A DNA stretch of 64,000 nucleotides, taken from NCBI RefSeq assembly GCF_006438965.1, contig NZ_RCZM01000001.1, forward strand, positions 373,097-437,096. The letters run 5' to 3'. How positions within the stretch are numbered: position 1 is the first letter of the stretch; the number at the start of each line of letters is the position of its first letter. The notes under the pieces are model-generated. The model worked only from the letters and a program-made list of their open reading frames with translations. It was not told where the DNA came from and searched no databases. The stretch is from Pedococcus bigeumensis. GTDB taxonomy: Bacteria > Actinomycetota > Actinomycetes > Actinomycetales > Dermatophilaceae. Below, piece by piece: positions 26,982 to 37,255 of the stretch. The position numbers were made by a program, and so were the translations under genes.

Positions 26982-27011
26982 AGCGTTGACACCCGTGCTT
27001 GGCTGAACCCC

Positions 27012-27299
27012 ATGACGGACACCGTGGTCACGGACAACCCGGACGAGCACCGCTACGAAGCCCGGATCGATGGTGCCCTCGCGGGCTTCGCCGCCTACCG
27101 GTTCAAGGGCGACCACATCGTCTTCACGCACACCGAGGTGGACGACGCGTTCGCCGGGGAGGGTGTGGGCGGCGCCCTGGCGAGGGGAGCACTCGACGAC
27201 GTCCGGGCCCGAGCCGAGCACGACGTCGTGGCCCTCTGCCCGTTCATCTCCGCCTGGCTCGAGCGCCATCCCGACTACCAGGACCTCGTGGCGCCCTAG
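27012..27299 (+). CDS. Small GNAT-type N-acetyltransferase (YjdJ/Gtn-like)
   Basis: A 95-residue single-domain acetyltransferase of the short GNAT family (COG2388). DNPDEHRYEARIDGALAGFAAYRF opens the fold. HTEVDDAFAGEGVGGALARGALDDVRA carries the acetyl-CoA binding loop (GEGVGGAL). CPFISAWLERHPDYQDLV is the family's C-terminal signature, with a conserved Cys and HPDY. Length is typical. Substrate unknown; a cytosolic protein or small-molecule acetylase. It is convergent with the cytochrome operon. Confidence 0.88.
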   Translation: MTDTVVTDNPDEHRYEARIDGALAGFAAYRFKGDHIVFTHTEVDDAFAGEGVGGALARGALDDVRARAEHDVVALCPFISAWLERHPDYQDLVAP

Positions 27300-27396
27300 C
27301 CAGCACCTCGGTACCGGTGGGCGTGCGCGAGGGGGTGGCCGGCGTGCCGCGTCCGACCTCGATGGTCGCGCTCCGGCTCCCACGCCTCGGGCCCGG

Positions 27397-28401
27397 TCAG
27401 TGCGCCTGGCCGGGCCGACGGGGATGGTCACGGTAGTAGTCACGCCAGATGAGCCGGTGCACGGGGACCAGCCGCGGGATGTCGCGAATCCCGGGGATCA
27501 GGGGCAGGAACATCAGCCCGAGGGTGAGCACCATCATCAGGGCCCACACCTGCGCATCGGCGTTCTCCGAGGTGGAGAAGGGCGGTACCTGGTACCAGAA
27601 CGTATAGAGCCACATCCACGGCTGCCCTGGGTAGTCGCCGGTCTCGTTCATCATTCCCCACTGGTCGCCACCGAGGTGTTGGGCGCGGGCGCTGTCCTCC
27701 AGGTAGGCGCCGTCACTGAGCAGCAGGAGGGCTCGAGTCTGGTCCCCGCCGTAGAAGTTGCCGGACGACGTCAGCTGACCTTCCAGACCGCCCGAGAGGG
27801 CGACGTCGAGGAACGACCGCGTGAGCACCGGCACGGGGCCATAGCTGCCCGCGGCAACGGCCGCAGGGTTGCCATCGGGCGCCTTGCCCAAGGCGTCGGC
27901 GTATGCCGTGGCCCAGCCGATGCGCGTGTCCGCGGCGGCGCTGCGCCAGGTCGCGAGGGCCGCCATGGTCGGGGCGTCCGCCCGGGCCTGCGTGAGTGGT
28001 GCCAGGACGAGGGCGGCCGAGTCCACCGGAATGCGGACGCCGCCCCACTTCTGCAGCGGTGCACGCAGGACCTTCTGCCCTTCGGCGGCGCTGTTGTACG
28101 GCGCGCCGTACGAGGCGCTCGTGCTGGTTCCAGCCAGCTCCGCGGCAGCAGTCGCCACGACGTCATTGGGAGCGGCCTCGGCCCACCCCGCCATGGTGAT
28201 GGCGGGTTCGTCGGGGGAGGAGAAGATGGCGGCGAGGCCGACCGTCAGCAGGGACACGGCGATCAGGGCGGCGACGAACTCCTTGACCAGGTCGTAGGGC
28301 CTCGTCGCGAAGGAGTGCGAGTCGCGCGTGCGGTCTTCCTTGGCGCGCCGACCCTGCTGCGCGACGGGCCTCGTGCGGGTTGGGATTGCCATCTCACTCA
28401 C
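27397..28401 (-). CDS. Membrane-anchored partner of b6-type cytochrome, unknown function
   Basis: A 334-residue protein, last gene of a three-gene operon. A basic cytoplasmic N-terminus (about 45 residues) leads to a TM (FVAALIAVSLLTVGLAAIFSS), then about 215 extracytoplasmic residues starting SPDEPAITMAGWAEAAPNDV, then a C-terminal TM (ALMMVLTLGLMFLPLIPGI) and a basic tail (RDIPRLVPVHRLIWRDYYR). There is no CxxCH heme site, no Rieske Cys-His motif and no PEWY quinol-site motif, so it is not a normal cytochrome b C-terminal half or cytochrome c. The overlap with the cytochrome b gene argues for a shared complex. GTG 28401 and ATG 28392 are both possible starts. Confidence 0.6.
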   Translation of the reverse strand: MSEMAIPTRTRPVAQQGRRAKEDRTRDSHSFATRPYDLVKEFVAALIAVSLLTVGLAAIFSSPDEPAITMAGWAEAAPNDVVATAAAELAGTSTSASYGAPYNSAAEGQKVLRAPLQKWGGVRIPVDSAALVLAPLTQARADAPTMAALATWRSAAADTRIGWATAYADALGKAPDGNPAAVAAGSYGPVPVLTRSFLDVALSGGLEGQLTSSGNFYGGDQTRALLLLSDGAYLEDSARAQHLGGDQWGMMNETGDYPGQPWMWLYTFWYQVPPFSTSENADAQVWALMMVLTLGLMFLPLIPGIRDIPRLVPVHRLIWRDYYRDHPRRPGQAH

Positions 28402-29035
28402 CGTCCTCGGCGTCGATCGGGGGCACTACTCCGTGCCGGCGCACCAGCACCACGTGCATCACGGTGATGGCGCCGACAGCAAGCGGCAGCAGGACGACAT
28501 GCCACAGGAGCATCTGCCCGGGGTTGAGCACGTTGAACCAGGCGCCCACCCCGATGGAGTTGATGCCGTCCTTGGCCTCCGCACTGATCCACTGGGAGTC
28601 GAAGTTCGACTGCGACAGGTACCCGGTGAACGCCGTGCCGATGGAGGCCAGGAAGGCGACCGCACCGGTGACCCAGGTCAGCACGCGGTTGCCCCGCCAG
28701 GCCGCCATCCAGAACTTGCCCCAGAGGTGGATGACCATGAAGCCGAAGAAGAGCTCCACGCTCCACAGGTGCAGGGAGTTGACGAAGTGACCGAGCGACG
28801 ACACGTGCCACCACGCCGAGCCGCCCACCGCCAGCACGCACCCGGTCGCCACGACGACGGTCAGGGCCGCCAGGGTCAGGACGCCGAAGACGTAGATCCA
28901 GGAGGAGACGTAGACCGGCTGGCGGTCAGGCAGGGCCTGACCCGGGGGAACGGTGCTCACGATCCGCTCGCGCAACGCGTTCGTCCAGCTATCGGGCGGG
29001 CGGTGGACCCGCTCGGCCCGAGGGACGCTGCTCAT
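28394..29035 (-). CDS. Cytochrome b6-type N-terminal domain protein (four-helix diheme)
   Basis: A 213-residue protein equivalent to only the N-terminal diheme half of cytochrome b. After a cytoplasmic leader (about 45 residues) come four TMs. Heme ligands are visible: helix B NSLHLWSVELFFGFMVIHLW has His-x13-His, and helix D LLWHVVLLPLAVGAITVMHV has His-x14-His, the longer b6-type spacing. The operon has no subunit IV, Rieske or cytochrome c gene. It may transfer electrons between quinol and an unknown partner. ATG 29035 overlaps the TGA of the upstream small gene; the downstream gene starts inside or next to its stop. Confidence 0.8.
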   Translation of the reverse strand: MSSVPRAERVHRPPDSWTNALRERIVSTVPPGQALPDRQPVYVSSWIYVFGVLTLAALTVVVATGCVLAVGGSAWWHVSSLGHFVNSLHLWSVELFFGFMVIHLWGKFWMAAWRGNRVLTWVTGAVAFLASIGTAFTGYLSQSNFDSQWISAEAKDGINSIGVGAWFNVLNPGQMLLWHVVLLPLAVGAITVMHVVLVRRHGVVPPIDAEDGE

Positions 29036-29235
29036 GACTGGTCCCCGCCCTCGTCCGCGGGCCTGTGGCCCACTGGGGCACCGGCATGTCTTCGGCCGAA
29101 AGGCACGAGGAGGGCGACGACGAAGAGCAGGACCATCGCCGCGATGATCAGCAGGTTGGCCAGCTCGATGCTGAACCAACCCCAGCTGAGGACGTGCCCG
29201 CTGGGGGCGAAGACCACCGACGCCATCTGGACCAT
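29032..29235 (-). CDS. 67-residue single-TM protein, first gene of the cytochrome b6-like operon
   Basis: A short membrane protein: MVQMASVVFAPSGHVLSWGW, then one hydrophobic helix (FSIELANLLIIAAMVLLFVVALLVPFG), then a basic/acidic cytoplasmic tail (RRHAGAPVGHRPADEGGDQS). ATG 29235 follows a GAGG; the gene overlaps the cytochrome b start by 4 bases (ATGA), so it is translationally coupled and probably a small subunit of the same complex. There is no heme or metal motif besides two His. I do not recognise a family. Confidence 0.65.
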   Translation of the reverse strand: MVQMASVVFAPSGHVLSWGWFSIELANLLIIAAMVLLFVVALLVPFGRRHAGAPVGHRPADEGGDQS

Positions 29236-29612
29236 GTCGACCTCGACTCGTGAGCAGACGATCTGATGTCGCCCAACTGATCCATGGTGGGAGTCCTGGA
29301 GAGGGGCTCGGAAGGGCCATTGGTCCCGACCACCAGGACCTCCTCGCACTCTGACACCCCAGGTGGGGGAGCCGCGCACCGGCAAGGTGCGCCCGCGGCA
29401 TACCTCGGCGTTGGCTCCCACGGGGTATGCCGGGTGGGCGCGGAACCGGGGCGCGCTCCGGCACGTTCGGCGGCTGGGGGAGTGTTCCCCCGCCCGCGCG
29501 TCCACGGTGACGGGTCGACTCGACTAGCCTAGGTCGGGCCGTTGCCACCCGGATGTCCACGGCTGCGATCGTCCGGGCGTAGCAGGAGATCAGAAACCTC
29601 AGGAGATATTGC
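29236..29612. promoter_or_regulatory. Divergent spacer between the cytochrome operon and secA
   Basis: This 377-base gene-free stretch must carry promoters for both directions. It contains GCGCACC/GGTGCGC (29374-29392, 5-base loop) and a perfect 9-bp inverted repeat CGGCATACC (29396-29404) / GGTATGCCG (29424-29432) with a 19-base spacer. The secA RBS AGGAGATA is at 29601-29608. I see no open reading frame of convincing coding character and no tRNA. Confidence 0.6.
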
Positions 29613-32543
<2,931 letters not shown>

Positions 32544-32568
32544 CCCCCGTCTGGCTCACCTGATCCGC

Positions 32569-32636
32569 ACTTCTGGCCACTGATGCGGCATCCAGCCCCA
32601 CTGCGGGAGCGAGGTGCCACACCGGTGGCCAGAAGT
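32569..32636. repeat. Complex inverted-repeat element downstream of secA
   Basis: ACTTCTGGCCAC (32569-32580) and GTGGCCAGAAGT (32625-32636) form a perfect 12-bp inverted repeat around 44 bases. Inside lies GATGC-G-GCATC. AGCCCCAC (from about 32594) also pairs with GTGGGGCT (32641-32648), crossing the first stem. It fills the space between convergent secA and the DUF6459-like gene. It may be a bidirectional terminator, a pseudoknotted RNA, or a dispersed palindromic repeat. Confidence 0.6.
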
Positions 32637-32646
32637 CGTTGTGGGG

Positions 32647-33186
32647 CTAGCCGACCTGGAGGGCCTCGACCCGCCACCGGCCGTCGAGACCGACCAGCCG
32701 GAACGCCAACGCACGCACCCGGCCGCCGTCCACCACCACGGCGCTCGCCTCGGCGACGCCGTCCGCGGGCTCGCAGACGCGCACCCCGCGCACCACGGTG
32801 CGCCGGGTCGACCCGGTCCCGCGCCGTGCCGACACGGCCGCGCGACGCGCCACCACGGCATACACCTCCGGGGTGGTCCAGCGGAGCACCTGGGGTGCCG
32901 GCCGCGCCCCAGCCATCACCTCCACGAGCCCCTGGGCGATGTGACCGGCCCAGACCCGGGGATCGGGCAGGTCGTCGCGACGGGTGGGGCGCTCACCGAA
33001 GAGCTGCTCGTCGGTCATGCTGTCGAAGTCGATCGCGAGCGCGTCCTGGACGTAGCGCGGAGCGCAGAGGTCGTCGGGGACCCAGGACTCGGTCTCGGAC
33101 AGCACCGGCGGGCGGGTCCGCGGGGCCGGGACGATGCGCAGCGGCCTGAGTCGGGAGGTCGGCTGTTGAGCCGTGGCGGCGCTCAC
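32647..33186 (-). CDS. Conserved actinobacterial protein, Rv3235/DUF6459-like
   Basis: A 179-residue cytosolic protein. Residues 1-45 are Pro/Arg-rich and disordered. The folded part begins ALAIDFDSMTDEQLFGERPTRRDDLPDP and continues with RVWAGHIAQGLVEVMAGARPAPQVLRW and a C-terminal beta-rich region (GGRVRALAFRLVGLDGRWRVEALQVG). From memory this is the DUF6459 family, found near secA in many actinobacteria and without known function. GTG 33186 overlaps the LysM gene stop (GTGA), so it is the second gene of a two-gene operon. Confidence 0.7.
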   Translation of the reverse strand: MSAATAQQPTSRLRPLRIVPAPRTRPPVLSETESWVPDDLCAPRYVQDALAIDFDSMTDEQLFGERPTRRDDLPDPRVWAGHIAQGLVEVMAGARPAPQVLRWTTPEVYAVVARRAAVSARRGTGSTRRTVVRGVRVCEPADGVAEASAVVVDGGRVRALAFRLVGLDGRWRVEALQVG

Positions 33187-34082
33187 CGCGAGGCTCTGGA
33201 CGACGGGCCGGCGAGGGCGGCAGGGGTCGGCGGTCGCAGGATCTGCCCGGGCCTGATCAGGTCGGGGTCGTCGCCGATCACGGCACGGTTCGCCTCGTGC
33301 CAGGCCGGCCAGGCGTGCGCCACCTCTGCGTCGCTCGCGCCTGGGCCGAGGTGGCGGCGGGCGATGTCCCACAACGTGTCGCCGCGGTGGACGACCACAT
33401 CCGCCGCGCGGTCAGATGCCCCGCCGCCGGTGACCAGGCCGGAGCTGGGGAGGGCTCGCTGCACCGGCCGCGACGGGATCCACCCCGGGGTAGGAGGAGT
33501 CGCGGCGGGAGGCAGCTCCACGTCGGGAGCCTGGACTGCACCGGACTCGGTGGACGTCGGGGTGGTCAGGGCGAACCCAGGGCCGCGTTCGCCCACCGGA
33601 GAGTTCGTGCCCGCGTTCACCGTGGTCCCTTCCTCGCTGGCCGCCGGGCCGGTCACGCGGTGCGGCGAGGCCACCGTGAAGCCAGGGGCGAGCCCGGAAC
33701 TGGCCGGTGACGGGCCGGCCGGTCCGTCACCGAGCGCGGTCCCGGGGGCGAGCGCGCCTCCCACGACCGCGCCCACGAGGACTGCGGCAACGCGGCGGGA
33801 GACGGACGGGGCCCACGCCTGAGCCCACCGGTCGGCGGCATCGCCGAGCCGTCCGGGCAGGTGGGCCAGCAGGGCCGCGAGGGTCGTGACTGCGAGCCAT
33901 GCTGCGAGGAGTGCGGCAGTGACCACGATGACGAGGGTCAGCGCCTCGGCCAGACTGGCCGGCCCGGGGTCCTGGACCAGCCGCCACTGGGCGACGGCAG
34001 CCAGACACAGGAGTGCCTCCACCACACCCAGCACTGCGAGCCCCGCTGTGGTCGCCATGGCGATCCGGGTCATTCGGCTCAT
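33183..34082 (-). CDS. LysM-domain membrane protein
   Basis: A 299-residue protein with three N-terminal hydrophobic segments (about 8-32, 45-75, 97-115), a long Pro/Ala/Thr-rich extracellular linker (about 120-225) and a C-terminal LysM domain (VVHRGDTLWDIARRHLGPGAS to PDLIRPGQILRPP, about 230-285) that should bind peptidoglycan. Upstream (34083-34150) an AT-rich stretch with gttcgtttgcttgtgtttgc and gtattcgaacgtaac may hold its promoter. Operon with the downstream DUF6459-like gene. A cell-wall-tethering role is likely. Confidence 0.8.
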   Translation of the reverse strand: MSRMTRIAMATTAGLAVLGVVEALLCLAAVAQWRLVQDPGPASLAEALTLVIVVTAALLAAWLAVTTLAALLAHLPGRLGDAADRWAQAWAPSVSRRVAAVLVGAVVGGALAPGTALGDGPAGPSPASSGLAPGFTVASPHRVTGPAASEEGTTVNAGTNSPVGERGPGFALTTPTSTESGAVQAPDVELPPAATPPTPGWIPSRPVQRALPSSGLVTGGGASDRAADVVVHRGDTLWDIARRHLGPGASDAEVAHAWPAWHEANRAVIGDDPDLIRPGQILRPPTPAALAGPSSRASR

Positions 34083-34257
34083 GTTTCCCCCAGAACGTTC
34101 GTTTGCTTGTGTTTGCCTGTATTCGAACGTAACAGCATGTGCTTGGACATGGCAAGACTTCGTCGGGTTAGAGTCGTCAGCGCCTGGGTCGCACCGTCGC
34201 CCAGCTCGGGTCGCGCGGCAGGAGCCGAGGCGAGGGGCAGCAACGAGGGGGAGCGCG

Positions 34258-34824
34258 ATGCGCTGGGACGACCTGTTCGCCGACCTGGGCGCCCAGTGGG
34301 ATGCCGAGTCGCGGCGCGAGCTGGATGCCGAGGTGGCCGATCGGACCCGGCGCGAGCGCGCGTCGGTGGGTCTCTACGAGCGGCTGGCGGCGGCCGGCGA
34401 CGACGTCGTGTCGATCTCGCTGCGCAGTGGCGCCGCGGTCCAGGGGCGGGTCGCCGACGTGGGCGACGGGTGGCTGCTGATCGCGACCGTCGTCAGCGGA
34501 CACCACGTCGGGCCGCCGATCGGCCCGGCGCTCGTGCCGTTCGCGGCGGTGACCTCGGTGACCGGGCTCTCAGTGCGTGCCGGTGGGACCGAGATGGGGC
34601 GCAAGTTCGGTCTGGGCTACGCCCTGCGTGGGCTGAGCCGGGACCGTTCCGTCGTGCTCCTGACGGACCTCACAGGCGCTGTTGCCGCCGGAACGATCGA
34701 TGCGGTCGGACAGGACGTGCTCGAGCTGAGCGAACACGCTGCCGACCTCCCCCGACGGGCGGAGAACGTCACCGGGCGTCGCCTCGTGCCGTTCTCCGCG
34801 CTGGTGCTGCTGCGCCCTGCCTAG
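34258..34824 (+). CDS. Hypothetical protein with two Sm-like beta-barrel repeats
   Basis: A 188-residue cytosolic protein I cannot assign. Residues 1-45 are a charged helix (MRWDDLFADLGAQWDAESRREL). Two weakly similar beta-rich halves follow: VSISLRSGAAVQGRVADVGD...ALVPFAAVTSV (about 58-115) and VVLLTDLTGAVAAGTIDAVGQ...LVPFSALVLL (about 130-187). Each has the strand-Gly-x-V-x-x-Gly-x-V rhythm of Sm-like small barrels. Nucleic-acid binding is a guess. ATG 34258 has GAGGGGGA upstream. It is divergent from the LysM gene and convergent with the BldC-like gene. Confidence 0.6.
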   Translation: MRWDDLFADLGAQWDAESRRELDAEVADRTRRERASVGLYERLAAAGDDVVSISLRSGAAVQGRVADVGDGWLLIATVVSGHHVGPPIGPALVPFAAVTSVTGLSVRAGGTEMGRKFGLGYALRGLSRDRSVVLLTDLTGAVAAGTIDAVGQDVLELSEHAADLPRRAENVTGRRLVPFSALVLLRPA

Positions 34825-34845
34825 GTACCCCCCAGGGCGCAGCAG
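34807..34845. terminator. Bidirectional terminator between convergent genes
   Basis: CTGCTGCGCCCTG (34807-34819) and CAGGGCGCAGCAG (34833-34845) form a perfect 13-bp stem with a 13-base loop. The left arm lies within the last codons of the barrel-protein gene and the loop contains its stop codon. Confidence 0.7.
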
Positions 34846-34859
34846 GTTTCAATGAGCCC

Positions 34860-35084
34860 TCAGTCCTGACCCTGCCCGAACGGGTGGGCGGCGACGAAGG
34901 TCTTGGTCTCGCTGTACATGCGCTGGATGTACCCCTCGAGCTCGGCCACCTCGACGCGCCACTGGCCGCGGCCACCGACCTTGATGGCAGGCAGCTCGCC
35001 GGATCGGACCAGCGCATAGGCCTGGGCGGACGAGATGTCGAGCACTTCCGAGACCTCAGCCAGCTGGATGAAGCGCTTTGTCAC
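34860..35084 (-). CDS. BldC-like excisionase-fold DNA-binding protein
   Basis: A 74-residue MerR/excisionase-type winged helix: FIQLAEVSEVLDISSAQAYALVRSGELPAIKVGGRGQWRVEVAELEGYIQRMY. This is the whole DNA-binding domain with no effector domain, like BldC of Streptomyces. GTG 35084 has GAGGGGA upstream. It is transcribed away from the SAF/ParA-like pair, and a palindrome lies just upstream of its start, so autoregulation and control of the divergent pair are plausible. With no integrase nearby it is unlikely to be a true phage excisionase. Confidence 0.8.
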   Translation of the reverse strand: MTKRFIQLAEVSEVLDISSAQAYALVRSGELPAIKVGGRGQWRVEVAELEGYIQRMYSETKTFVAAHPFGQGQD

Positions 35085-35104
35085 GTCATTCCCCTCTTCT
35101 TCAG

Positions 35105-35121
35105 CCAGTCGACTTGACTGG
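35105..35121. promoter_or_regulatory. Palindrome between the BldC-like gene and the SAF gene
   Basis: CCAGTC-GACTT-GACTGG, a perfect 6-5-6 inverted repeat 20 bases upstream of the BldC-like start codon. It is a good operator candidate. In the same 258-base spacer, two TGTGGAT sequences (about 35229 and 35250) resemble weak DnaA boxes, and AT-rich gaatttttaccatg could be a promoter element. Confidence 0.4.
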
Positions 35122-35342
35122 AAGCAGACGTTCCCTTGACCGAATTTTTACCATGTTCTTGCGGCTGCGTCTGGTCGATGAGCAGATTCTGGCATCTATA
35201 GCCGTTTGGGGGAGTTGGCATACCGACCTTGTGGATGACGGGCGAACCTGTGGATTGAACAGGCGCACAGCCTCCTCCGTGCGTCATGATGGGCCGGCCG
35301 GGGGGACAAAAGGCCGGCAAAGCTGATGAAGGGGACATCACG

Positions 35343-36017
35343 ATGACCGATCTGGCCGTTCCCAAGGCAGCCAGGCTGCAGAGACCGGGGTGGCGGGACG
35401 CTCGGCTCGTGGTGGGGGTGCTGCTGGTGCTCGCCTCGGTCGCCCTCGGCTCGTTCGTCGTGGCGCACGCCGACGACCGGACGGCGGTGTATGCCGCGCG
35501 GGGACCGCTCGTGCCCGGCCAGCAGCTGAGTGAGGACAACCTCACGCGGGTCGACGTCCAGCTCGGCTCGGAGCTGTCGCGCTACCTGTCGGCCACGCAG
35601 GGGCTCGCACCCGACCGGTACGTGCTCCGTGAGGTCAGCGCCGGCGAGCTCGTCCCCACCGCGGCCGTCGGAGGCAAGGACGAGGTCGGCGTCCAGCCGC
35701 TGACCCTGTCCAGCGATGCCGGATCCGCGGCGGCGCTGCGCGTCGGCTCCCGGGTCGACGTCTACGTCAACCCCGCCGACCACGGCGCCACCTCCACCGG
35801 CAAGGCCTTCACCGGTCCCGAGCTGGCCCTCGAGGGTGTCTCGGTCTCGAGCCTGCCCAAGACCAGCGGTGGGCTGGGCGGGGGTGCGTCCGGCGATCGC
35901 GCCATCCAGGTGATGGCCCCCACCCCGCAGATCAAGGAGATCATCGCGCAGGTCGACCTGGGCGCGCGCATCACGGTGGTCCCCGTGGCGGGGACCCCGC
36001 TGCGGGTCGACCGGTGA
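35343..36017 (+). CDS. SAF-domain membrane protein (CpaB-like, orphan)
   Basis: A 224-residue protein with an N-terminal TM (ARLVVGVLLVLASVALGSFVVAHA) and an extracytoplasmic SAF domain (AARGPLVPGQQLSEDNLTRVDVQL, YVLREVSAGELVP), then a CpaB-like beta region (LRVGSRVDVYVNPAD) and AIQVMAPTPQIKEIIAQVDLGARITVVPV. It is a shorter analogue of CpaB in the pilus operon. It overlaps the downstream ParA-like gene (GTGA), reproducing the cpaB-cpaE arrangement without pilins or a motor. It probably acts at the membrane; its role is unknown. Confidence 0.75.
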   Translation: MTDLAVPKAARLQRPGWRDARLVVGVLLVLASVALGSFVVAHADDRTAVYAARGPLVPGQQLSEDNLTRVDVQLGSELSRYLSATQGLAPDRYVLREVSAGELVPTAAVGGKDEVGVQPLTLSSDAGSAAALRVGSRVDVYVNPADHGATSTGKAFTGPELALEGVSVSSLPKTSGGLGGGASGDRAIQVMAPTPQIKEIIAQVDLGARITVVPVAGTPLRVDR

Positions 36018-37255
36018 CCCGTTCGGTCATCGCTGCGCTCAACGGCGCGTGGGAGTCCGAGCTGGTGGCTGCCGTCGAAGCCACTGCCGGCTACACCGTG
36101 GCGAGGCGGTGCGCGGACCTGCCCGACCTGCTGGCGGCCGCGGCTGCCGGCTACGGCCAGGTCGGCCTCGTGTCGGCGGACCTGCGGGCGCTCGACCGCC
36201 CCGCACTGCACGAGCTCGCCAGCCACGGTGTCGAGGTGGCCGGTGTCGTCGCACCCGGTGACGACATGGGAGAACGACGGCTGCGACAGCTCGGACTGAC
36301 CGTCGTCCTGCGTGCCGACCTGGCCAGCCACGAGATCGACGACGCGCTCGACTCCCTCGCCTCGCGCGCCTCCTCGGTTGTCGACGAGGTGCTCATCCCC
36401 ACGGCCGACCTGGACGAACCCGAGACGATCGTCGCTGCCAAGGTCATCGCCGTGTGGGGACCCACAGGGGCTCCGGGCCGCAGCACGGTGGCGCTCAACC
36501 TCGCGGCCGAGCTGGCCCGCAGCGCGACGACCCTGCTCGTCGACTGCGACACCTACGGATCCTCGGTGGCGCAGTCCCTCGGTCTGCTCGACGAAGCTCC
36601 CGGCGTCGCGGCCGCGGCCCGGGCGGCCGACCAGGGCACGCTGGACCTCGCTGCCCTGGCACGGATCGCCCCGGAGGTGGTTCCGGGCCTCCGGGTGCTC
36701 ACCGGCATACCCCGGGCAGAGCGGTGGACCGAGCTTCGGGCACCATCGGTCGCCCACCTCCTGACCGTGGCCCGCCAGCTGAGCCGGTTCGTCGTCATCG
36801 ACTGCGGCTTCGCGATCGAGGACGACGAGGAGCTCTCCTACGACACGCTCGCCCCGCGACGCAACGCCGCCACTCTCACCGCCCTCGAGTCTGCAGATGA
36901 CCTGCTCGTGGTCGGCGCTGCCGACCCGATCGGCCTGCAACGACTGGTCCGCGCGGTGCAGGACCTCGCGGCCGTGCCCTCGCCCACCCCGCGCATCGTC
37001 GTCAACAGGGTGCGGGCCTCGGCCGTCGGCTCACGACCCGAGCGGCGGATCGCCGATGCCCTCGGCCGGTTCGCCGGCATGGAGGACATCACCTACCTGC
37101 CGTGGGACCAGGTCAGCCTCGACGGCGCGATGTTCGCCGGCAAGTCGCTGGCCGAGTTCGCGCCGCAGTCCGACCTGCGCCGCGCGATCGCGTCGCTGAC
37201 CACCTCGTATGCCGTGTCCGCACCCGAGCAGCGCCGCCGCCGCTCCCGACGCTGA
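36014..37255 (+). CDS. CpaE/TadZ-like P-loop ATPase with deviant Walker A (orphan)
   Basis: A 413-residue cytoplasmic protein. Residues 1-125 form a receiver-like domain without an obvious phosphoacceptor, ending RADLASHEIDDALDSLAS. Residues about 145-390 form a MinD/ParA-type domain whose P-loop is WGPTGAPGRSTVALNLA: the usual Lys of GKT/S is Arg and the signature Lys is absent, so hydrolysis may differ. LLVDCDTYGSSVAQSLGLLDEAPGV follows as the switch region. It is coupled to the SAF gene by a GTGA overlap. It could be a scaffold or positioning factor for an envelope machine. Confidence 0.75.
   Translation: MTRSVIAALNGAWESELVAAVEATAGYTVARRCADLPDLLAAAAAGYGQVGLVSADLRALDRPALHELASHGVEVAGVVAPGDDMGERRLRQLGLTVVLRADLASHEIDDALDSLASRASSVVDEVLIPTADLDEPETIVAAKVIAVWGPTGAPGRSTVALNLAAELARSATTLLVDCDTYGSSVAQSLGLLDEAPGVAAAARAADQGTLDLAALARIAPEVVPGLRVLTGIPRAERWTELRAPSVAHLLTVARQLSRFVVIDCGFAIEDDEELSYDTLAPRRNAATLTALESADDLLVVGAADPIGLQRLVRAVQDLAAVPSPTPRIVVNRVRASAVGSRPERRIADALGRFAGMEDITYLPWDQVSLDGAMFAGKSLAEFAPQSDLRRAIASLTTSYAVSAPEQRRRRSRR

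Noticed and set aside
34860-35084. Phage excisionase
   Set aside because: No integrase or phage genes nearby. The domain also occurs in chromosomal BldC-type regulators.
35229-35257. TGTGGAT words near the BldC-like gene as DnaA boxes
   Set aside because: They match 7 of 9 positions only and are not clustered with others.
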